This document shows positions 1 to 5,695 of a stretch of 5,695 bases of DNA, in pieces. Below the pieces are notes generated by a model. That model did no database searches and was not told the DNA's origin. It saw only the letters and a list, made by a program, of their open reading frames with translations. Position 1 is the first letter of the stretch. Every line of letters begins with the position of its first letter. The translations under genes and the position numbers were made by a program. Source of the stretch: M3007 sp037130425 (GTDB taxonomy: Bacteria > Bacteroidota > Bacteroidia > Chitinophagales > Saprospiraceae); NCBI GenBank assembly GCA_037130425.1, contig JBAXTB010000372.1, positions 1 through 5,695 of the forward strand, given 5' to 3'.

Positions 1-11
1 TTAATGATTTC

Positions 12-73
12 GTCCTTTCAGGACTTTAAAATCCTTAAGTCAATGACATTGCCCTGAAGGGGAGCGGTGCCGC
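12..73. repeat. Cluster of short palindromes upstream of fabD
   Basis: Three compact inverted repeats lie in the non-coding leader. GTCCT/AGGAC at 12-24 has a 3-base TTC loop. CCCT/AGGG at 52-61 has a 2-base loop. GCGG/CCGC at 64-73 also has a 2-base loop. A further GACTT/AAGTC pair joins 22-26 with 37-41. The first palindrome contains CCTTTCAGG, whose reverse complement CCTGAAAGG sits at 5678-5686. No reading frame of note covers bases 1-110. Such clusters fit REP-like intergenic repeats; a transcript-level role is possible but not shown. No T-run follows any of the stems, so none is a good intrinsic terminator on the + strand. Confidence 0.5.
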
Positions 74-110
74 ATAACTCTAGATTTTATCTGTCACACA
101 ACTTTTTTAA

Positions 111-992
111 ATGAAAGCCTACGTTTTTCCCGGTCAGGGATCTCAGTTTGAAGGAATGGGCAAAGCATTGTATGAAAGCGATGCGCAAGCCAAAATACTG
201 TTTGAGCAAGCCAATGAAATCCTCGGCTGGCGCATTACGGATATCATGTTTAACGGCACAAAGGAGGACCTGACCCAGACGAAGGTGACGCAACCGGCTG
301 TTTTTTTAGAAAGTATCGTGCGGGCGAAAATTGCCGGCGAGGCGTTTCAACCGGCCGCTGTGGCTGGCCACTCCTTGGGCGAATTCACCGCTTTAGCCGC
401 AGCGGGCGCTTTGTCGTTTGAAGATGCCCTTCGTTTGGTGAGCCAGCGCGCGTTTGCCATGCAAAAAGCCTGCGAACTGACCGAAAGCACAATGGCGGCT
501 GTGTTGGGGATGGAAGATGCGTTGGTGGAAGAAATCTGCGCGTCGATTACCGATGAAATCGTGGTGCCGGCCAATTATAACACGCCGGGCCAACTCGTGA
601 TTTCCGGTTCTAAAAAAGGCATTGAACTGGCGGTTGAAAAACTCACGGCTGCAGGCGCAAAACGCGTGGTCGTATTGGCCGTTGGCGGCGCTTTTCACTC
701 GCCCCTGATGCAGCCGGCGCAGGATGAATTGTCGCAGGCGATTCAAGCAACGGCGATTGCTGCGCCGATTTGTCCGGTGTATCAAAACGTTCACGCTCAA
801 CCGGTTACGGATCCGGAAGAGATTCGCCGCAACTTAGTGTCTCAACTCACGTCCCCGGTGCGTTGGGCGCAAAGCATTGAAAATATGATTAGCAACGGCA
901 TCACGGAATTTGTGGAAGTCGGCGGATCGGGCGCGGTGCTGCGCGGGATGATCCGGAAGATTAACAAAGATGTTTTATCTGAAGCGCTGTGA
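111..992 (+). CDS. fabD: Malonyl-CoA:acyl carrier protein transacylase (FabD)
   Basis: FabD moves the malonyl group from malonyl-CoA to the phosphopantetheine arm of acyl carrier protein, supplying the extender unit for type II fatty acid synthesis in the cytosol. The 293-residue length is normal for the family. Seen directly: the N-terminal GQGSQ motif at residues 8-12 (oxyanion-hole glutamine), the nucleophile motif GHSLG at 86-90 with Ser88, Arg113 in SQRAFAMQ (binds the malonyl carboxylate), the PANYNTPGQ stretch at 153-161, the catalytic His196 in GAFHSP, and Gln245 in LVSQLTSPVRW. The ATG start is fixed because the family begins almost at once with the FPGQG strand; no Shine-Dalgarno sequence precedes it, only a T/A-rich leader, as is usual in Bacteroidota. 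The stop TGA is followed by an in-phase TAG. No other fab gene is adjacent, so it appears to be a stand-alone copy. Nothing suggests loss of function. Confidence 0.97.
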   Translation: MKAYVFPGQGSQFEGMGKALYESDAQAKILFEQANEILGWRITDIMFNGTKEDLTQTKVTQPAVFLESIVRAKIAGEAFQPAAVAGHSLGEFTALAAAGALSFEDALRLVSQRAFAMQKACELTESTMAAVLGMEDALVEEICASITDEIVVPANYNTPGQLVISGSKKGIELAVEKLTAAGAKRVVVLAVGGAFHSPLMQPAQDELSQAIQATAIAAPICPVYQNVHAQPVTDPEEIRRNLVSQLTSPVRWAQSIENMISNGITEFVEVGGSGAVLRGMIRKINKDVLSEAL

Positions 993-1029
993 TAGGGAAC
1001 TCAAGTCCAATGTCGTCAACTAAACGTCG

Positions 1030-1113
1030 GTTCTGAGGTGTCATCTCCGACCGAAGGAGGAGGTGACATCTCAGAACAAATATCGTGAGTGCTTCCGTTC
1101 AGAGATGTCACCT
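1030..1113. other. Two mutually exclusive stem-loops
   Basis: Bases 1030-1048 can pair with 1059-1077 to give a 19-bp stem with two G-T wobbles and a 10-base loop. The same right arm, 1061-1077, can instead pair with 1097-1113 to give a 17-bp stem with a single A/A mismatch and a 19-base loop. Both stems cannot form together. They lie 38 bases or more after the fabD stop, where they could stabilise or end the fabD transcript, but no T-run follows either stem, so a canonical rho-independent terminator is not supported. Confidence 0.55.
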
Positions 1114-1196
1114 TCTCATACCTCGAAGATGACACCTCAGAACAAATATCGTGAGTGCTTACGTTCAGAGATGTCACCTTCTCGTACCTCGAAGAT
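1065..1196. repeat. Two tandem 66-bp repeat units
   Basis: Bases 1065-1130 and 1131-1196 are direct tandem copies of a 66-bp unit that differ at only three positions (unit positions 5, 31 and 54). The first eight bases of a third unit, GACACCTC, start at 1197 before similarity ends. Each unit carries a hairpin: in unit 1 GACATCTC pairs with GAGATGTC, and in unit 2 the stem is weakened by a C/A mismatch. Because 66 is a multiple of three, a reverse-strand reading frame at 1016-1201 stays open and repeats a 22-residue peptide. That frame is best read as a by-product of the repeat, since it is low-complexity and matches no family I know. Confidence 0.85.
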
Positions 1197-1274
1197 GACA
1201 CCTCTTCACTAAGTTGACGGCATTAAACCCAAGATGACACCTCGTTTGAACATAGCCAACCTATTTATTATTTC

Positions 1275-1760
1275 ATGAAACACGCATTTTTTGACTTTGT
1301 CGCTAAGTTCCCACCGGTTCCCATGCCGGTAACACTTGGTGAAGATACCCACCTTCTTTTCAGCCGGGAAAACGACCAGATTCCCCCGGACATGGTGGCG
1401 CAATTTATCCATCCCCTTGATCCCGACGGCGCTGCGGATGAGGAATTTACGGAATATGTGCCTTGTTTTGCCATCGACGGCACGGAACAATTTATCGCCT
1501 TGGTATGGTGGAAAGCCACTTTGCTGAACTACGAATACCTGCTTTGTACCTTCACCGATAAAGGACAACTCATTGATCGTAAGGTCATTGCGTTTACAAA
1601 AGTGGAGGACGGCAAGATTCGTCGCGCCGTGGCGACCATTGATGAAGACTGGGTTATTTTTATCGCAGAAGGCATGGCAGATGCCAAGCATGATACCTTG
1701 GATCCGACGACTTCGCGCACGTATGATGTAGAGATTATGTCGAATGGGGAGATTGTTTAA
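1275..1760 (+). CDS. Hypothetical acidic cytosolic protein, 161 aa
   Basis: I do not recognise a named family. The protein is rich in Asp and Glu, has no signal peptide and no membrane segment, and has only two cysteines, so a soluble cytosolic location is likely. Visible features are an N-terminal aromatic/proline stretch (residues 5-20, with FPPVPMPVT), a REND motif at 31-34 followed by IPPDMVAQFIHPLDP at 37-51, then alternating hydrophobic strands and acidic turns (66-130) typical of a small beta-rich fold, including FIALVWWK at 73-80. Codon use resembles fabD. The ATG follows an AT-rich leader without a Shine-Dalgarno site, and an alternative frame from 1336 is a shadow. It is probably a monocistronic gene: a repeat block separates it from fabD, and 136 bases with a dyad separate it from the next gene. 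The coding call is good; the function is unknown. Confidence 0.8.
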   Translation: MKHAFFDFVAKFPPVPMPVTLGEDTHLLFSRENDQIPPDMVAQFIHPLDPDGAADEEFTEYVPCFAIDGTEQFIALVWWKATLLNYEYLLCTFTDKGQLIDRKVIAFTKVEDGKIRRAVATIDEDWVIFIAEGMADAKHDTLDPTTSRTYDVEIMSNGEIV

Positions 1761-1847
1761 GTCTTTTTAACTAAAGGTGGCATTGCGTTTGATCTACGTT
1801 TAATACCCCTCCATCTTCCGATTTCAAACAAGCACTCACCCCGATTG

Positions 1848-1871
1848 ATTTTGTGTAAATTAACACCAAAT
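1848..1871. promoter_or_regulatory. Imperfect 24-bp dyad, possible operator
   Basis: Bases 1848-1871 form a palindrome with 10 of 12 symmetric pairs matching. Its centre is about 37 bases upstream of the ATG at 1897. The inner part reads TGTGT, six bases, ACACC, which has the spacing of the CRP/FNR-type half-site arrangement (TGTGA-N6-TCACA) but not the full consensus. It sits where a regulator or promoter of the large secreted-protein gene would be expected. The rest of 1761-1896 shows no gene and no convincing terminator. AT-rich dyads also arise by chance. Confidence 0.3.
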
Positions 1872-1896
1872 CTCGGTTTAATCTTCATACGGCCTA

Positions 1897-2925
1897 ATGG
1901 CAGTAGCGTTTAAACAATCATCCCGACCGATTGATCCAAAGCCATTTTTGCGCGCTTTGGGTTTGTTTTTGTCTTTACAGACATTAACCGGGAGTGGTTT
2001 GCACGCTCAATGCAGCCTTGTTTGCAACAACAGCCTTCAGGTTTCCCTTAGTGCTTCCGGCACGGCGCTTATCACGCCTTCCATGATTGCTCCCTCTGCC
2101 GGTTCTTCCTGCCCTGGGCCATTAACGGTAGAACTCACTGATAATTACGGAAATACGCTTGCAAATCCTTTGAGTTGTTCCAATATCGGGACGACGATTA
2201 CAGCCACAGTTCTACATAGTTCCGGAAACAGTTGTTCCTGCGCGATCAGTTTGCATGATGTACTTCCGCCTACTGTTTCCTGTCCCGATAAGTTTATCTG
2301 GTGTAATCAAAATACCGATCCGGAAACGGTGGGTTTGCCGACTTTTTCGGATAATTGCACCGATGCGAATGCGTTGAATTTGAATTGGATAGACCAGGAA
2401 ACGACCTTGGGCTGTGGCGTTACACAAAACGGTATTCCTGTACTCAAGCGCATCGACCGACATTGGACGGTGGGAGACCAGGCCGGCAATTCGGCGTCCT
2501 GTACGCAGCGCATCTGGCTCAAACACATTACCCTTCAAAATGTAACGTTTCCGCCCAGCCACGACGGGTTTATCCTGCCTGCACTGGATTGCAGCCAAAA
2601 TCCCGATGATCTGAGCATTGCCGGAGAGCCTACGGTCGACGGTATTCCGATCGGGATTTTCAGTGCCTGCGAGTTAAATGTGGCTTATTCCGACCAGCGG
2701 GTAAACTATTGCCCGCCCGCCGGGTATTCCATTTTAAGGACTTGGACGGCTGTCGATTTTTGTTCGAGCACGGTTTCGAACCGGATACAAATCATTAAGG
2801 TTCAGGATGTTACGCCGCCCTTGGTTGTAGCGCCCGCTATTTTTCAGTCGGTACGACGGGCATTTCATGTACGACAAGCGTTACCTTGCCCCAAGGGATG
2901 GCCACCGATAATTGCTCGGCGGTGA
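1897..2925 (+). CDS. Secreted HYR/T9SS multidomain protein, N-terminal part (frameshifted)
   Basis: This frame encodes the first 315 genuine residues of a large exported protein, followed by 27 residues read out of frame to a TGA. An N-terminal signal peptide is visible: Lys/Arg-containing start, hydrophobic FLRALGLFLSLQTLTGSGL (17-35), and likely cleavage after LHA at residue 37. Mature sequence: module A1 (about 38-121, CNNSLQVSLSASGTALITP type), module B1 (122-304, with paired cysteines, FSDNC, a GNSASC motif and TWTAVDFC), then the first strand of an HYR-like module beginning TPPLVVAPAIF (306-316). After the T-run at 2840-2844 the peptide turns arginine-rich and loses all similarity, while the HYR module continues in the -1 frame. 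The chosen ATG gives a complete signal peptide. The protein should be exported across the inner membrane by Sec, but as translated here it lacks the C-terminal sorting domain and could not use T9SS. Surface or extracellular binding is inferred from the domains. Confidence 0.85.
   Translation: MAVAFKQSSRPIDPKPFLRALGLFLSLQTLTGSGLHAQCSLVCNNSLQVSLSASGTALITPSMIAPSAGSSCPGPLTVELTDNYGNTLANPLSCSNIGTTITATVLHSSGNSCSCAISLHDVLPPTVSCPDKFIWCNQNTDPETVGLPTFSDNCTDANALNLNWIDQETTLGCGVTQNGIPVLKRIDRHWTVGDQAGNSASCTQRIWLKHITLQNVTFPPSHDGFILPALDCSQNPDDLSIAGEPTVDGIPIGIFSACELNVAYSDQRVNYCPPAGYSILRTWTAVDFCSSTVSNRIQIIKVQDVTPPLVVAPAIFQSVRRAFHVRQALPCPKGWPPIIARR
2839..2847 (+). other. -1 frameshift site at a T5 run
   Basis: Reading ATT (2839-2841) and then stepping back one base to TTT TCA GTC GGT restores an uninterrupted HYR-like sequence: APAIF joined to SVGTTGISC and on to ATDNC. 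Adding one T to the TTTTT run at 2840-2844 has the same effect. Single-codon slippage of a Phe tRNA from TTT at 2842-2844 to TTT at 2841-2843 would also produce it, but there is no canonical X XXY YYZ slippery heptamer and I see no obvious downstream pseudoknot. A one-base deletion, real or from sequencing, is the simplest explanation. Confidence 0.85.
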
Positions 2926-5630
2926 CGATTATGCCCAATTGGGAATTCGGTTCGGGGTTCGGGCCTTTTAACAATGTGCCGGTCGGGGAGCACGTGGTCA
3001 ATTATGTCGCTACGGATGCCTGCGGAAATGCGGCCACCAAAACCATGCTCGTGACGGTGACGGACAATACGCCGCCGCAGGCAATATGCAAATCGGCCTT
3101 GCAGGTGTCGCTGTCTGCTGTAGGAATTGCCTATTTAACGCCGGCTTCTTTGGATGCGGGTAGTTTTGATAATTGCGGCCCTGTAACGCTTTCCATTAGC
3201 AAGGATGGACTTTATTTTCATGATAATGTCCAGTTTTCCTGTGATGACCAAGGAGCGCCGAAAACGATTCAATTGAAGGTAACGGATGGCGGCGGCCTTG
3301 AAAATATATGCGAAGTGGATGTTTCCGTGCGCGATTTTTTAAAACCAGAACTGTATTGCCCGCCCAATATCACGATTTCCTGTTTGCAGGATTACACCAA
3401 TCTGGCGCTTACCGGACAAGCGGTTGCCAGTGATAATTGCGCCATAGCAAGTCTGGATTTTGTCGAACACCCCAGCATCGGCTCCTGCAATGTGGGCACG
3501 GATGTTCGTGACTGGCGCGCCATCGATGCTTCGGGGAACTTTAAAAGTTGCAGCCAGGTCATTACCATCAACCCGATTAGTACGGTGGCGGTTGATTTTC
3601 CTTTGAATGTCACCGTAAATAACTGTGCAAATGCACAAGCCTTACAACCGCCGGCCACTGGTGAACCGGTTATCAGCGGTTTGTTTTGTTCGCCTTTATC
3701 CGTCACGTTTACGGACCAAATCACGTCGGCGCCTTTGCCGTACTGCCGTAGGATTAAGCGCGCCTGGAAAGTAATTGATTGGTGTATCTATACCGGAAAT
3801 GCCGGTTCCGCAGGGATCTGGGAAAAAACGCAACTCATTGATATTGTGGATCATGTAGCGCCTGAATTGTCGGTTCCGGCGGATTTGACCTTGTCGGCCG
3901 TACAAACAGATTGCAAGGCGTCGGTAAATTTTTCAGATGCTACCGCAAGCGACTGCGCAGGCAATGTGACCCTTACAAACAACAGCTTTTTTGCCACTTC
4001 AAACGGCAGCAATGCATCCGGAAATTACCCGGTAGGTACGCATCAAATTGTATTTACGGCAACGGACGGCTGTGGCAATGTGACCCAAAAAACGACGCAA
4101 CTTGTTGTAAAAGACGGAGTTGCGCCAACGGCGATTTGCAAAAACAACGTAAACCTGCAACTTCAAACAGGGGGCTCCATCACGCTCAACCCGGCCTGGT
4201 TTGACGGCGGCTCAAGCGACGCCTGCTCTTCGGGCGCCCTTGAAAAAACGGTTATTCCGGCTTCTTTTTCTTGTCAAAGCAAAGGAAATCAACAAGTTAT
4301 CTTAACCGTGCAAGATGCGGCGGGCAACCATGCTTCCTGTGTTACAACGGTGCTTGTACAAGACTCCGCGCACTATTGTAGCACGGGCGAATATTACACC
4401 ATCGGCGGCGGCGTACGAACCGAAACGGGTGATACAGTGCGCGGCATCCCGGTTACGCTGCGTTCCGCAACTTTGAGTCAGCATACGGACTGCGATTCGA
4501 CCGGAATGTTCCAGTTTGTCGATGTGGCTTCGGACAGCACGTACCACGTGATTCCGTACAACAACGCAAACTGGTTTAACGGGCTTTCCACCTTTGATTT
4601 GTTGCTGATTTCCAAGCATATATTGGGCCTTCAACCCTTGACGTCACCCTATAAATTGATCGCCGCTGACGCCAATAAATCAGGTTCCGTTACGACTTTT
4701 GACGTTGTGCAGTTGCGCAAACTGATTCTTGGCATTTATGATACGATTCCAGGTGTTACGTCCTGGCGTTTTATCCCGGCCAATTTTCATTTTGAAACAC
4801 CCAACAACCCGTTTTCAGCGCCTTTCCCGGAAGAAATCGTGCTTGATTCCTTGCATCAAAACCTGAGCGGCCTTGATTTTATAGGCATCAAAGTGGGCGA
4901 TATGAACAATAATACGGATGGCGCAATGGCGCGGGACTTGCCCGATACGCTTTATTTGAAATTGCCGGATGTACACTTTTCAAATACTGAAATACAACAA
5001 GTACCGGTACGCTTTTCATCCGAACAATTGCTGGAAGGGTTTCAGTTTGAAATGCACTTTGATACGCAATTTGTTGTTTTAGAAGGACTTGTATTTGCGG
5101 ATTCAAGTTTTGTAAAACCTGAAAATACGGCCTTGCATGGGCGAAGTTCTTTGTCGGTAAGTTGGAATCCGTCATTTTCTACAACGCTCGCGGGCGATTC
5201 AAGTCCTTTGTTTTTCTTGAAAATCAGGGCAAAGCAAGCGGGCATTTTATCAAACAATATAAGCCTTGCACCTGTGCGTATGCGACCCGAAGTGTATACC
5301 GAAAACCGCATTTCCGCCTTGGCTTTGCAGTTTTCAGGAACAAGCGCTGGCAGTATAGAAGAGCCGCTTCAAAACCTTGTAATTCAACCGAATCCGTTTT
5401 CAACAGCAACGGCTTTTCGTTTTGAATTGGCCCGGCCTGATAAGGTCTCGCTTATGATCCGCGATGTGCTGGGAAATGTTGTGTTTGAAAAAAGACAGTC
5501 GTGTGCAACAGGTGAACAAATTTGGCGGATTGAGTCGGATGAACTCAAGCATTCGGGTGTTTATGCCTATTCTTTGGGGCTTTCGAATGGAGTAGTTAAA
5601 GTGGGAAAATTGGTTTTATTAAATGATTAA
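2886..5630 (+). CDS. HYR/dockerin/T9SS sorting-domain protein, C-terminal part (frameshifted)
   Basis: This is the continuation of the upstream gene. The genuine coding sequence in this frame starts at 2841; 2886 is merely a TTG codon without a ribosome binding site or signal peptide, so independent translation is unlikely. In merged numbering (1244 residues) it holds: rest of HYR-like C1 (to 390, ending with PVGEHVVNYVATDACGN), A2 (391-480), B2 (481-653), HYR-like C2 (654-740, PVGTHQIVFTATDGCGN), A3 (741-823, starting near AICKN), a carboxypeptidase-regulatory-like segment (834-888), a dockerin-like pair of helices (891-966) with one canonical calcium loop DANKSGSVTTFD at 925-936 and one degenerate loop, a cohesin-like beta domain (about 1016-1148), and a T9SS type A sorting domain (about 1155-1244) with IQPNPF, a DVLGNVVFEK strand and final GVVKVGKLVLL. 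The role inferred is an outer-surface or secreted structural, adhesive or scaffolding protein; no catalytic domain is visible. The last module is the signal for T9SS export. Confidence 0.9.
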   Translation: MPQGMATDNCSAVTIMPNWEFGSGFGPFNNVPVGEHVVNYVATDACGNAATKTMLVTVTDNTPPQAICKSALQVSLSAVGIAYLTPASLDAGSFDNCGPVTLSISKDGLYFHDNVQFSCDDQGAPKTIQLKVTDGGGLENICEVDVSVRDFLKPELYCPPNITISCLQDYTNLALTGQAVASDNCAIASLDFVEHPSIGSCNVGTDVRDWRAIDASGNFKSCSQVITINPISTVAVDFPLNVTVNNCANAQALQPPATGEPVISGLFCSPLSVTFTDQITSAPLPYCRRIKRAWKVIDWCIYTGNAGSAGIWEKTQLIDIVDHVAPELSVPADLTLSAVQTDCKASVNFSDATASDCAGNVTLTNNSFFATSNGSNASGNYPVGTHQIVFTATDGCGNVTQKTTQLVVKDGVAPTAICKNNVNLQLQTGGSITLNPAWFDGGSSDACSSGALEKTVIPASFSCQSKGNQQVILTVQDAAGNHASCVTTVLVQDSAHYCSTGEYYTIGGGVRTETGDTVRGIPVTLRSATLSQHTDCDSTGMFQFVDVASDSTYHVIPYNNANWFNGLSTFDLLLISKHILGLQPLTSPYKLIAADANKSGSVTTFDVVQLRKLILGIYDTIPGVTSWRFIPANFHFETPNNPFSAPFPEEIVLDSLHQNLSGLDFIGIKVGDMNNNTDGAMARDLPDTLYLKLPDVHFSNTEIQQVPVRFSSEQLLEGFQFEMHFDTQFVVLEGLVFADSSFVKPENTALHGRSSLSVSWNPSFSTTLAGDSSPLFFLKIRAKQAGILSNNISLAPVRMRPEVYTENRISALALQFSGTSAGSIEEPLQNLVIQPNPFSTATAFRFELARPDKVSLMIRDVLGNVVFEKRQSCATGEQIWRIESDELKHSGVYAYSLGLSNGVVKVGKLVLLND

Positions 5631-5674
5631 TTATTTGATTTTCAATAAAATAGATATTTAACCCCGTTTTTTAT

Positions 5675-5689
5675 AATCCTGAAAGGATT
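5675..5689. repeat. Terminal palindrome related to the one at the window start
   Basis: AATCCT and AGGATT form a perfect 6-bp stem with a GAA loop. The core CCTGAAAGG (5678-5686) is the reverse complement of CCTTTCAGG at 14-22. A TTTTTT run lies before the stem rather than after it, so it is not an intrinsic terminator for the gene ending at 5630. The remaining bases 5631-5674 are AT-rich and hold no gene. The repeat probably continues beyond the window. Confidence 0.5.
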
Positions 5690-5695
5690 GTATGT

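Larger units (their letters stand above)
1009..1224. mobile_element. Putative MITE-like element with terminal inverted repeats
   Basis: The block begins 17 bases after the fabD stop. Its ends are inverted repeats: AATGTCGTCAACT at 1009-1021 against AGTTGACGGCATT at 1212-1224, with 12 of 13 positions matching. Inside these, a second inverted pair continues the symmetry: GAGGTGTCATCT at 1035-1046 and AGATGACACCTC at 1193-1204 match perfectly. The middle is filled by two 66-bp tandem units. There is no room for a transposase, so if it is mobile it must be moved in trans. No clear target-site duplication is visible at the flanks, and one more copy of the inner motif lies just outside at 1232-1243. 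The terminal sequence loosely recalls ends of IS4-type elements, but that is from memory and weak. The alternative is a structured intergenic repeat that is not a transposon. Confidence 0.5.

Noticed and set aside
81..88. TAGATTTT as a Bacteroidota -7 box (TAnnTTTG) for fabD
   Set aside because: It is close to the consensus, but no TTTG -33 element stands at the right distance, so I do not call a promoter.
393..800. Reverse-strand 135-codon frame inside fabD
   Set aside because: It is a shadow of fabD, whose own frame carries all family motifs. The antisense peptide has no recognisable features.
1016..1201. Reverse-strand 61-codon frame with a repeated 22-residue peptide
   Set aside because: The repetition follows from the 66-bp tandem unit being a multiple of three. 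The peptide is low-complexity and the region is better explained by DNA-level inverted repeats.
1065..1204. Possible CRISPR array
   Set aside because: The 66-bp units are nearly identical along their whole length, with no unique spacers, so this is a plain tandem repeat.
1850..1886. TTTG at 1850-1853 with TAATCTTC at 1879-1886 as a promoter for the large gene
   Set aside because: The gap of 25 bases is too long and the -7 match is only four of six fixed positions.
2841..2847. Programmed -1 ribosomal frameshift
   Set aside because: No canonical slippery heptamer in the zero frame and no evident stimulatory structure. An indel in the T-run is simpler, so slippage is kept only as a possibility.
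5615..5660. Intrinsic terminator after the T9SS gene
   Set aside because: The only symmetry near the stop is AT-rich and imperfect, and there is no GC-rich stem followed by a T-run.

Overview
The window looks like a chromosomal segment from a Bacteroidota bacterium, most likely a Saprospiria-type lineage. The case rests on a very large secreted protein that combines HYR-like modules, a dockerin-type calcium-binding region and a C-terminal type IX secretion (T9SS) sorting domain, on genes without a recognisable Shine-Dalgarno sequence, and on AT-rich leaders. All convincing genes are on the + strand. No tRNA, rRNA, CRISPR array or transposase gene was found.

Layout. Bases 1-110 hold a cluster of small palindromes and no gene. 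Bases 111-992 are a complete fabD (malonyl-CoA:ACP transacylase) with every catalytic residue in place. Bases 993-1274 are intergenic and almost filled by a repeat element. The element has terminal inverted repeats at 1009-1021 and 1212-1224, two tandem 66-bp units at 1065-1196, and seven copies of an 11-bp core in alternating orientation. It looks like a small non-autonomous (MITE-like) element or a structured intergenic repeat. Bases 1275-1760 encode a 161-residue acidic cytosolic protein that I do not recognise. Bases 1761-1896 are intergenic and contain an imperfect 24-bp dyad close to the next start codon.

Bases 1897-5630 are one large gene for a secreted, cysteine-rich, multidomain protein, split by a -1 frameshift at a run of five T (2840-2844). 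With one extra T the product would be about 1244 residues: signal peptide, modules A-B-C-A-B-C-A (A and B internal repeats, C HYR-like), a carboxypeptidase-regulatory-like segment, a dockerin-like region, a cohesin-like beta domain and the T9SS type A sorting domain. Because the reading frame downstream is otherwise intact for about 930 codons, the frameshift is either very recent, a homopolymer sequence error, or bypassed by ribosomal slippage. The last 65 bases are non-coding and end in a palindrome whose core is the reverse complement of one at the window start.

Functionally the genes do not form an obvious pathway. FabD is housekeeping lipid synthesis, the small protein is of unknown role, and the large protein is an exported surface or extracellular protein. 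The intergenic repeats separate them into probably independent transcription units.
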